Shown here one piece after another: positions 1 through 6,586 of a stretch of 9,222 nucleotides of DNA. Numbering within the stretch: the first letter of the stretch is position 1; the number at the start of each line of letters is the position of its first letter. This DNA is from JADJLQ01 sp034439915 (GTDB lineage Bacteria > Bacteroidota > Bacteroidia > Chitinophagales > Saprospiraceae), in NCBI GenBank assembly GCA_034439915.1, contig JAWXBI010000257.1, forward strand, positions 1-9,222. Direction: 5' to 3'. The position numbers and the translations under genes are program-made. The notes under the pieces are model-generated. The model worked only from the letters and a program-made list of their open reading frames with translations, made no database searches and had not been told where the DNA came from.

Positions 1-100
1 CAGTTTACTGCGTTGGATTTACATCCCAGAAATAACTACGGAATAAATTCCTTAGCACAGACCTCGTGCAATGCAGTTTACTGCGTTGGATTTACATCCA
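1..100. repeat. Tandem palindrome array with 73-bp period (REP-like, partial)
   Basis: A 26-base direct repeat beginning CAGTTTACTGCGTTGG occupies 1-26 and again 74-99, giving a 73-bp period. Inside one period lie four consecutive short inverted repeats: CTACGGAAT/ATTCCTTAG (36-44 with 47-55, one mismatch), GCAC/GTGC (55-58 with 66-69), GCAGT/ACTGC (73-77 with 80-84) and TGGAT/ATCCA (87-91 with 96-100). The window opens inside the array, so its left extent is unknown. A 77-codon reading frame crosses it but has no protein-like character. Strings of adjacent small hairpins resemble REP elements mobilised by Y1 (RAYT) transposases. That link is inference, as no such transposase is in the window. 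Confidence 0.6.
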
Positions 101-155
101 TGTCAAATGCTACAGAAAAATCCCGTAAGCTAAAGCTCTGGATCTTAGCACTTAT

Positions 156-190
156 AAAAAAACCCTGTCTGTGGGGGGCAGCCAGGGTTT
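156..190 (-). terminator. Rho-independent terminator for leftward transcription
   Basis: Arms AAACCCTG (160-167) and CAGGGTTT (183-190) pair perfectly, and an inner CTG/CAG pair (169-171 with 179-181) extends the hairpin. On the minus strand the stem runs into seven U residues (156-162 on the plus strand are all A), the classic intrinsic terminator form. It lies about 240 bp past the stop of the esterase gene at 428 and is the only convincing terminator seen between that stop and the left edge. The plus-strand side has only a three-base T run, so rightward termination would be weaker. Confidence 0.6.
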
Positions 191-427
191 ATCGAAACAA
201 AACAACTATTCATCCACGCTATGCTGTAATTGGGAGGCAAAAATAATTGCAGATACTGCCGATCGTTGTTAATGCAAATCAAAGATGAAATACCGTATTC
301 GTTAATGATCACTTTGGATAATATATGGCCGTCAGAGTCTCAGCCACATACACTACATTTTGACAAATTTTAAAATCTAGTTAAAAAATGGTCTGTGTTC
401 AAATTAAGAAGAAATGCAGAGGAAGAT
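191..427. other. Intergenic, no gene recognised
   Basis: AT-rich sequence between the terminator hairpin and the 3' end of the esterase gene. I see no reading frame with protein-like composition, no RNA gene and no strong hairpin. It would be the 3' untranslated part of the leftward esterase transcript if that transcript ends at 156-190. Confidence 0.5.
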
Positions 428-2689
428 TTATTTAAAAGCCCAATCTACCGCTGATAGCAGGCTATCGTTTGTGTTTACTTTTAGATTTTCGGACAATTTT
501 TTGAATTTATATACTGACCGTGTAAACTCCAGCTCCTGATCCATCAGCTCCGTTGATGCAGGCTCTAATAATTGGTTTTTTAAATCCAGCAAAACCATTC
601 TACGCGGTGCGATGCTCCCCATCAAATCCGGAAGATCATAAGCTTTTAATACCCCGGCAATACCCCAGGAAAAATCAATCTCGTAGGGATGATGAGTGCC
701 TCCGTCTTTTCTCGCGGTCAATCCAATTTTATATATCCTGTTCATCACCACTGACCGATAAGAGATCAGACTCTTTTCGAGGATTACCGTTTTAATGGAA
801 GTTGTGAAAGCAGCCGCATGAAGAAGCGGTATACCCATTTCATCTTTGGCAATTGCTCCAAGATTTGAAGAATCTATGTCCGAACGACGCCGGAGATAAT
901 TCACCACCCTAATGATATCCCCCGCCTGAATACCAACCAGGCTTCTTCCTATCAGAACCCCGGTGTAAGAATCCGACATACCCCTCGAGGCTAGATTAGC
1001 GGTTTCGCCAACTCCCAATGGATCCATGGCTGCAATGATATATCCCTTTCTAACCAACTGTTCAATTTCACCCCCGGGTTTTGCTTCAGTTATTTTTCCA
1101 TGAGGGTGGAGGTAAAGGATCGCCGGATGTCTTTCTGACGGCTCATTCGGAACAAACAATAGGAAAGGAATTGCATAATCTCCTTCTCCCTTCAAGGCAT
1201 ATTTTGAAACGGTGTAACCTTCTCGTTGGTACCGACCATTGATGATAGCTTCGGCCTTGGGACAACATGGATCAATAAATCCTGAAACGCCTTTCGCCGA
1301 TCGCAGGACCTGCTTTAAATGGCTGGTTAAATTCTTTCTGGAGCTATCAAGTTTTTCCAGAAGCCTGATGCTTTCTTTTTTATTGACATCAAACACCATA
1401 TCGCCTCCGAGAGAACTAAAAATCTGACCAGAAGGGGTAACCATTAAGTCCTTTGAGGGCAGGATATCGACCTCCACTTCGGCAGGATCGCCCTGAATAC
1501 TGAAATGTTTCATAAAAAAGCTATAAATCGCCAGCCTGATTTTTGGTGTCAACCAGTGTTTGGAATCATCAATTACCAGTTGGAGGTTTTCTGGCTGACC
1601 CAATGAGGAATACACTTTTTTGGCTTCACGATAAGCATCCAAAGCGCCCTGCATACTCAGGTATTCATCGCGTGAAGTAAAGGTCATTAAAGTGGGTTTA
1701 GGAGCTCTGACTTCAATCAAGTCTTCAAAGGAAATACCTTGTTTAAGCCCGCCGATAAACAGGGTTTCGGCATCCTGGGTGCCTTTCATTTCCATCAATC
1801 TTTGGTTGTAGATTGACCAACTGCAGGGTATTGCTACTTTAACCCGGGGATCCATGGCAGCCAGGTAGGCCGTCACGGTCCCTCCGCCGGAGAACCCTGT
1901 AACTCCTATCCTTTGCGTATCGACTTCAGGCCTTGAAACCAGGTAATCGATAGCCCTGATACCATCCCAGACAAAATATTTAGCAGAGGAAGAACCGTTT
2001 AAAAAACAAATATTCCCAAAATAACTGTGTTCCACAACACTATATCCAATGGAAGAAAAATTGATTTTCGGATCAAAGTATTGAACGTGTTCACCCTGCC
2101 CCAATGGATCAATGGTAAAAACGATCATCCCTTTATTGACGAGGTTAAGTATGATGACCTGGTCTAAAGGAGCATGGTATGAATCCTGTTCGTGGCCGAT
2201 GAGATTCAGCACGGCCGGGGCTTTCCCATTGATCTTATCCGGAATAAAAAGACAACCGGTTACATAAAATCCCTGCCAGGATTCAAAAGCTATTTTCTCT
2301 ATCCGGTAACCTGGTTTAGAAACCACTCCGGTGACCCTTGGATTCAGTGGAGTCTTTCCAGGGAATGGGCCGATGGCATGCCGGAGTTTTATTTTCATTT
2401 TTACCTGTCGTTGTTTCCAGTCATTGGCAGTGACTAGTTTGGCTATTTCACCATTCCTTTCTTCATAAAACTTACCTGCCAGGTCATGTAAATATTTAGT
2501 CCGCATACTACCCGGATTGTTCCAACGGTTCCAGTCTTGAAATACGTTTAGGTTTTCAGGTTCTGCTGATTTTCTATCAATCGCAGTGTTGACCGTTGGC
2601 CTGGACTGGCCTGGAAGGGCAGCGGGAATAAGAATCAATAAAAGAAAAATGGTCGTAATTTTTTTTGACGAATAGCTGGGTAGCATCAT
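428..2689 (-). CDS. Exported tandem alpha/beta-hydrolase, acetylxylan esterase-like
   Basis: Probable secreted or periplasmic carbohydrate esterase of the acetylxylan-esterase/dienelactone-hydrolase fold, 753 aa. The ATG at 2689 is chosen over an in-frame ATG at 2728 because it gives a compact signal peptide: SKK, then the hydrophobic TIFLLLILIPAAL, then a likely cleavage near GQS. The first hydrolase domain (about residues 130-400) shows an oxyanion-type LIGHE, DPLGQGEH, the nucleophile elbow GFSGGG (Ser267), the acid in TSRDEY (Asp341) and His378 in DDSKHW, so a full Ser-Asp-His triad. A second hydrolase-like domain (about 505-720) repeats the layout with LYLHPHG and DPLGVGE. There the elbow reads GAIAKDEMG, with Asp616 in the serine position, so it is probably inactive and structural. 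The substrate cannot be read from sequence. The gene stands alone, diverging from the SWIM gene. Confidence 0.85.
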   Translation of the reverse strand: MMLPSYSSKKITTIFLLLILIPAALPGQSRPTVNTAIDRKSAEPENLNVFQDWNRWNNPGSMRTKYLHDLAGKFYEERNGEIAKLVTANDWKQRQVKMKIKLRHAIGPFPGKTPLNPRVTGVVSKPGYRIEKIAFESWQGFYVTGCLFIPDKINGKAPAVLNLIGHEQDSYHAPLDQVIILNLVNKGMIVFTIDPLGQGEHVQYFDPKINFSSIGYSVVEHSYFGNICFLNGSSSAKYFVWDGIRAIDYLVSRPEVDTQRIGVTGFSGGGTVTAYLAAMDPRVKVAIPCSWSIYNQRLMEMKGTQDAETLFIGGLKQGISFEDLIEVRAPKPTLMTFTSRDEYLSMQGALDAYREAKKVYSSLGQPENLQLVIDDSKHWLTPKIRLAIYSFFMKHFSIQGDPAEVEVDILPSKDLMVTPSGQIFSSLGGDMVFDVNKKESIRLLEKLDSSRKNLTSHLKQVLRSAKGVSGFIDPCCPKAEAIINGRYQREGYTVSKYALKGEGDYAIPFLLFVPNEPSERHPAILYLHPHGKITEAKPGGEIEQLVRKGYIIAAMDPLGVGETANLASRGMSDSYTGVLIGRSLVGIQAGDIIRVVNYLRRRSDIDSSNLGAIAKDEMGIPLLHAAAFTTSIKTVILEKSLISYRSVVMNRIYKIGLTARKDGGTHHPYEIDFSWGIAGVLKAYDLPDLMGSIAPRRMVLLDLKNQLLEPASTELMDQELEFTRSVYKFKKLSENLKVNTNDSLLSAVDWAFK

Positions 2690-2747
2690 GACTTTAAAGT
2701 AAGGTTTATTTGTAAATATTATCACCATTCAATATTTCTAAATCTTC

Positions 2748-2835
2748 CTCCGTGTCTCCGCTTCGAGACAATGCTGCCCAAACCACCTCCCAATCCTAAA
2801 ACAAATTGTTCTCTGTGATTCTCCGTGTCTCCGTG
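2748..2835. repeat. Dispersed CACGGAGACACGGAG-type repeat, two copies
   Basis: CTCCGTGTCTCCG occurs at 2748-2760 and again at 2821-2833. The second copy sits in the longer context TTCTCTGTGATT followed by CTCCGTGTCTCCGTG (2809-2835). Read on the minus strand this is CACGGAGACACGGAG followed by AATCACAGAGAA, a low-complexity interspersed sequence that I recall from many bacterial genomes, often near small GxxExxY-family genes. No such gene is visible here. A 64-codon minus-strand frame (2722-2916) is only the translation of this repeat. The element lies in the 5' flank of the esterase gene. Confidence 0.55.
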
Positions 2836-2940
2836 CAAACCACACCCAGAGTTAATCGTATACCCAATATTAAAATTATCCGCGTGCGAACTATAAACCC
2901 TCAAATTAATCTCCAATTTTACGGGTTAGTAATGGACTTG

Positions 2941-2948
2941 CAAATTTA
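2941..2948 (-). promoter_or_regulatory. Possible Bacteroidota -7 box for the esterase gene
   Basis: The minus strand reads TAAATTTG, a perfect match to the TAnnTTTG -7 element used by the primary sigma factor of Bacteroidota. It faces the esterase start about 250 bp away, which implies a long leader crossing the dispersed repeat. I could not find a TTTG -33 element at the usual spacing, so this is only a candidate. Confidence 0.25.
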
Positions 2949-3175
2949 AGACAAGTTGGAATATCTGAAGAATTAGCTTGAATTATAACAATCATCCAAC
3001 CCCGCTCTATCGCCTTTTTTTTTCAAAAAATGCCTGAAGGGTCCGTCCTCATTATGCCTATATGCATCACATCGTCAGACATGGAGGCCTACCGTAAAAT
3101 TTGGGTAAATCATTCTTCATACCCATTTTTCGCATTTTGGAATTCAATGGAAACAAATTACCTTGGATAGGCCGA

Positions 3176-4873
3176 ATGAAAGATATTTCTATTTCCGATT
3201 ACATTAAGGGACTGAATCACAATGTCCTCACTGGGCTTAAAAAATTAAAAGTGAGGGAGTTAGAAGAGGAGTCTACTGGAAAATACATTGCTTTTGTGGA
3301 TGATGGTGATGATAGTTATGATGTTGAAATCAGTATAAATAAAGATGAATTAATAAACTATACCAAATGCGATTGCGGCAAACCGGACCCCTGCAAGCAC
3401 ATTGCAGCCGTCGCATCCAGGATCCTATCTCCTGCGAAGACTACCATTCTATTGCCTAAAAAATTAAAGAAAAAACAAACAGAAGTAAGCCAACTTTTGG
3501 AGGAAATCGATGTACCTGCTTTAAAAAATTGGGTAACAGAACTGCTTCTAAAGAATGAAGACATTCAATTGTCGTTTCGGGTTCATTTCTTAAAAAAAGA
3601 CATTTACACTTCAGAGGAGTTGATAAAATCATATAAACAAGCTGTAAAGTCCATAGCTGGAAATAAAAAGAAGATCGATCAATCTCAATTAATAAAAATA
3701 ATAACGCTTTGGGAAAATATACATACACCTGTCCTGGAATATTGTTTTCAGACTATAGACCAACCGGCAACTTTTGAATTAATACATACCATGGTAAGTC
3801 AGGCTTTGTTTTACCAAGGTGAATTAAATATCAATACCAATCGATTTGAAAAATATATTGATTCCCTGCTGCACTCGGTAAGTGAAACCATTCACCCTTT
3901 GAAAGACGAAGAAAGTTGGGACAAATTAGTCGATACCTTATTCAACCGAATCGCAATAGATAACTATTCGTATAACAAACATTATTTAAATGCAGTCCTT
4001 GTCCTTTTTGAATTATCCGGAACCCACCACATTCAGTTGTTATTGGACAAATTTTCAAAACTTTTAAATTTCCATTATCATGAAAAATCCCGACCGGGCT
4101 GGTATTTCGAAGTCTCCAAGGCTTTTTATACACTTACCCTGAAATACAATTGTTTCAAAACTTACCATCTTTTATTTATTACCCAATATGCGTACAACGA
4201 ATACAATATAGACCTGATCAATCAATTGATACAAATAAATCAATTGGCCCGTGCTAAAAATCTTTGTGAAGAATGTATCAATCGAAATTACCGAAACGAA
4301 TACAATGTACCCTATCTGCAATTGTTGCAAAAAATACTAAGGGAACAAGATGATCCAACCGGTGTACTTGAAATATCAAATATTCTGCTTCCGATCACCT
4401 TCAATTTCGAAGACTACCTGACTATACTAGGAAGTATTGAAGATGAAAAAGAAAAGAAAGAATTCAGGAATAAATACTTTAATAAAGCTAAAAGAGTTTA
4501 TGGCTCACAAAATGAAATTAATTTTTGTTTTCAGATTTTAAACCATGAGCAAAACTTCAAGCAAATGATTTCACTGGTTTCACAATTTGCAAGCTACCCT
4601 ACTATTCTGAACTATTTTGATCAAATGTTTGATGCCGACAGCGAAAAATTATTACTGGCCATTTTAGATCGAGGCGAAAGGCATATTGAGCATTTCTATT
4701 CTTTTACAACAGACAAATCAGATGAGCCGGTAAATCAACTGGTCGATAAAGTAACTGAACGATATGATAAAAAAAATGTATTCCTTGCCATGACAAAGTA
4801 TGGACGCCAAAACCTCTATTACAAGAATGCTTTTGTGGAACGTTTTGAACAGGCGTATAAAGAAAAAATGTGA
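3176..4873 (+). CDS. SWIM zinc-finger domain protein with helical C-terminal region
   Basis: A 565-aa cytoplasmic protein with no signal peptide or membrane segment. The N-terminal 100 residues carry a SWIM-type zinc motif, C-x-C-x5-C-x-H, at Cys65, Cys67, Cys73 and His75 (sequence CDCGKPDPCKH). SWIM domains bind zinc and are thought to mediate DNA or protein contacts. The remaining 450 residues are rich in Leu, Lys, Asn, Tyr and Phe with an alternating helical pattern suggestive of an alpha-solenoid/TPR-like array, with no catalytic motif I can name. The ATG at 3176 is preferred to a TTG at 3101 because conserved-looking sequence begins with MKDISISDYIKGL. Bacterial SWIM proteins sometimes pair with SNF2 helicases or MoxR/VWA genes, but none is present here. 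Function unknown. Confidence 0.8.
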   Translation: MKDISISDYIKGLNHNVLTGLKKLKVRELEEESTGKYIAFVDDGDDSYDVEISINKDELINYTKCDCGKPDPCKHIAAVASRILSPAKTTILLPKKLKKKQTEVSQLLEEIDVPALKNWVTELLLKNEDIQLSFRVHFLKKDIYTSEELIKSYKQAVKSIAGNKKKIDQSQLIKIITLWENIHTPVLEYCFQTIDQPATFELIHTMVSQALFYQGELNINTNRFEKYIDSLLHSVSETIHPLKDEESWDKLVDTLFNRIAIDNYSYNKHYLNAVLVLFELSGTHHIQLLLDKFSKLLNFHYHEKSRPGWYFEVSKAFYTLTLKYNCFKTYHLLFITQYAYNEYNIDLINQLIQINQLARAKNLCEECINRNYRNEYNVPYLQLLQKILREQDDPTGVLEISNILLPITFNFEDYLTILGSIEDEKEKKEFRNKYFNKAKRVYGSQNEINFCFQILNHEQNFKQMISLVSQFASYPTILNYFDQMFDADSEKLLLAILDRGERHIEHFYSFTTDKSDEPVNQLVDKVTERYDKKNVFLAMTKYGRQNLYYKNAFVERFEQAYKEKM

Positions 4874-5055
4874 TTGGCGACATGCTTAATTTTTTAGGAT
4901 TTTCCAGCCTATGCTCAGGATAAGTTGAACGAATGTAACACATGCATAGTAGCATCTCTTTTACTGTGCGGCAAGCTCTATGGTTAAAAGAAAAAATAAA
5001 TTTAATTTTCACGTTCTAATATCCCTGGAATTCAGGCGTATCTTTGAAGTAAACG

Positions 5056-6345
5056 TCATTTCACCACCACTAAACGCCTGATACCAACATAGGTTTTATT
5101 CTCATCCTCTAAACGATATATATAAGTGCCTGCTTTGAAATTGCCCAGGTTCAACCGGATGGATTTAGCATCCTTTAAAGTATAGGCGTTATTCATGATT
5201 TCAATACCGGCGATATTGAAAATTTTAAGACGATAGACCCCTGAGGGCAGTGGTGAACAATCAAACTGCACCCATTCCGTGGCAGGATTGGGGAACGCCT
5301 TGATGATGGCTGCGTCCTGGGTACTTTTATTTAAGAAGGGGGTGGTCGTACTGTTATTTTTGTAGCGTACAGAAACTACAGCGCTTTGATTATTATTTAC
5401 CTCTACTACCGCAATTTCTTCTTTCTCCTTGTTATTGAAAAAGCGATATTTGACCAGGGTGTCTGTGCCGGGCAAGGCGAACAAACCACCACCCCCTGAT
5501 CCCAGCTGAGAAATATCAATCCAGCCAAAAAAAGTATGTACGTCAATCGCCGTTGAAGTATACGAAGTATATTTTCCTCTCAATACCGGGTATTGTGATT
5601 GGGGTAAAGGGCCCGGTATGGTGAGAGTGCCCCAGGCGTCAAACACTTCCAGGAGCTGATAATTGATACGCATTCGAATCGAGTCTACTGCATTTACACC
5701 TGGAATATTCGCCACCAGGCTGGCTGGCAAATCTTTGATGGCAAAACTCAGGGAATTGACGTTGCTTGATTGTTGTTTGATATCAAAAAAATTAACCGGA
5801 GAACGCCGTTCAATAATAGGCGGTGTATATTTATAAATTGCCTTGACGCCTAAGGAGGCTAATGCGCCACCCGTCTGTCCTAAGAATTCAAAGGTGGAAG
5901 CAGAAGTTTTATAATAAGATTCTCCCGTGGAATCTGAGCTGACCAAATTGGCTCCATTAAAACTGGCAAAATTCATCCCTTCGGATGCCGCACGATAAAC
6001 CGTTTCGAACGTTTTGCCTGCCTTAAGATGACTTATGTCCCAAGCCTGGCCTCCACCAGGGGGAGTAAGAATATTGGTTATACCGGGGTTAGTGACCTCA
6101 GCATAGCGCAATTTGTCACCCGAAGTGGGAAAAGTCATGGAGGTAACCGTGATTTGATCCGGCCGGGAAAGGATATAAGATAATAATAATTGTCTGACAT
6201 CCGGCTTTGGCTGCAACTTCATTTGAGCACGCAAAACAAATAGTACAGCGATGATAAGGCCAAGTGAAAACAACCCATTGGCTGAACTTAAAGCCGGTCG
6301 GGAATCGGTAGTGGATGACCGATGATTTGTAAAATAATTTTTCAT
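5056..6345 (-). CDS. T9SS type A sorting-domain protein, function unknown
   Basis: A 429-aa envelope or secreted protein. The N-terminus has a polar stretch followed by a hydrophobic segment (about residues 24-38, GLFSLGLIIAVLFVL) that acts as a signal or anchor; the n-region is unusually long. The C-terminal 80 residues form a typical type A T9SS sorting domain: AFPNPA at 350-355, VYRLKIFNIAG near 370-380, AGTYIYRLE near 405-413 and a basic/hydrophobic end, RRLVVVK. Type IX secretion is specific to Bacteroidota and exports such cargo across the outer membrane. The middle part (about 60-340) is beta-rich, with repeated Ser/Thr/Asn stretches and an SGGGG loop, and I do not recognise its family. 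It converges on the SWIM gene with 182 bp between stops. No upstream partner gene is present on the same strand. Confidence 0.8.
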   Translation of the reverse strand: MKNYFTNHRSSTTDSRPALSSANGLFSLGLIIAVLFVLRAQMKLQPKPDVRQLLLSYILSRPDQITVTSMTFPTSGDKLRYAEVTNPGITNILTPPGGGQAWDISHLKAGKTFETVYRAASEGMNFASFNGANLVSSDSTGESYYKTSASTFEFLGQTGGALASLGVKAIYKYTPPIIERRSPVNFFDIKQQSSNVNSLSFAIKDLPASLVANIPGVNAVDSIRMRINYQLLEVFDAWGTLTIPGPLPQSQYPVLRGKYTSYTSTAIDVHTFFGWIDISQLGSGGGGLFALPGTDTLVKYRFFNNKEKEEIAVVEVNNNQSAVVSVRYKNNSTTTPFLNKSTQDAAIIKAFPNPATEWVQFDCSPLPSGVYRLKIFNIAGIEIMNNAYTLKDAKSIRLNLGNFKAGTYIYRLEDENKTYVGIRRLVVVK

Positions 6346-6532
6346 GTCGATGCTGGAGTAAATAAAAACTCAAATTACGCTAACCATTTTGGCGAAGGGG
6401 TTTATTTCCGGATTTGCCCCTCAAAAGTCCCTTCGAGGAGTTGAACTCCGACCCTGGAATATTTCCAACTTAAAAATTTAAGCAAATTTACGGAGATTTA
6501 AATTGGGGTTGATGCCAAACCTTTCTGATTTT
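6346..6532. other. 5' flank of the T9SS gene up to the hsdR scar
   Basis: No gene recognised. It contains a short perfect inverted repeat GGAGTT/AACTCC (6437-6449), a CTTAAA/TTTAAG palindrome (6469-6482) and the candidate -7 box. I could not find any hsdR-derived coding sequence here in either strand, so the boundary between native T9SS-gene flank and the restriction-gene remnant lies near 6530. Confidence 0.45.
6483..6490 (-). promoter_or_regulatory. Possible -7 box for the T9SS cargo gene
   Basis: The minus strand reads TAAATTTG, matching TAnnTTTG exactly, about 140 bp upstream of the ATG at 6345. A TTTG lies further upstream (around 6516-6519 on the plus strand as CAAA), but the 25-base gap is longer than the usual spacing of about 19-21. 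The implied leader contains a short hairpin, GGAGTT/AACTCC (6437-6449). Candidate only. Confidence 0.3.
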
Positions 6533-6586
6533 AAGATCAAATAGTCCGTAAGTATCTTTATCGGTTTCGGACTTTGGAGTAGCTGT
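6533..6586 (-). pseudogene. Inverted hsdR fragment carrying helicase motif III
   Basis: Read on the minus strand, these 54 bases encode TATPKSETDKDTYGLFDL. That is the motif III region (TATP) and following conserved stretch of HsdR-like helicases. In an intact relative this segment directly precedes the EPNNPTFAYELEQAV segment, which begins here at 6587 on the opposite strand. The fragment is therefore next to its natural neighbour but flipped. It is not part of a functional gene: on the minus strand it is preceded by a TAG codon and runs on into unrelated sequence. The junction sits in a TCTAGA palindrome (6586-6591). The family assignment is from recognised motifs, not a database search. 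Confidence 0.75.

Larger units (their letters stand above)
2690..3175. other. Divergent intergenic region
   Basis: This region separates the leftward esterase gene from the rightward SWIM gene and must carry both promoters. Besides the dispersed repeat (2748-2835) it contains a T9 run followed by CAAAAAA (3015-3030) and a minus-strand TAAATTTG box (2941-2948). I find no convincing plus-strand -7/-33 pair ahead of the SWIM gene. A TTG-initiated in-frame extension of that gene back to 3101 is possible but unlikely. Confidence 0.5.

Noticed and set aside
13..246. 77-codon plus-strand reading frame at the left edge
   Set aside because: It crosses the palindrome array and terminator hairpin, has low protein-like character and no homology I recognise; explained by the repeat.
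1..2835. Shared 73-bp spacing of the left-edge repeat and the CTCCGTGTCTCCG copies
   Set aside because: The two sequences are unrelated, and equal spacing in two cases is most simply coincidence.
2722..2916. 64-codon minus-strand reading frame with a Gly-rich centre
   Set aside because: It is the translation of the dispersed CACGGAG-type repeat and its flanks, and overlaps the upstream candidate start of the esterase.
3011..3040. T9-C-A6 tract as a terminator or curved-DNA element
   Set aside because: The A/T hairpin has no GC stem and sits in a divergent promoter region, so no terminator function can be supported.
6430..6456. tRNA T-arm-like sequence (minus strand GGAGTTCAACTCC)
   Set aside because: The loop between the GGAG and CTCC arms is only five bases and no acceptor, anticodon or D arm can be drawn; it is just a short palindrome.
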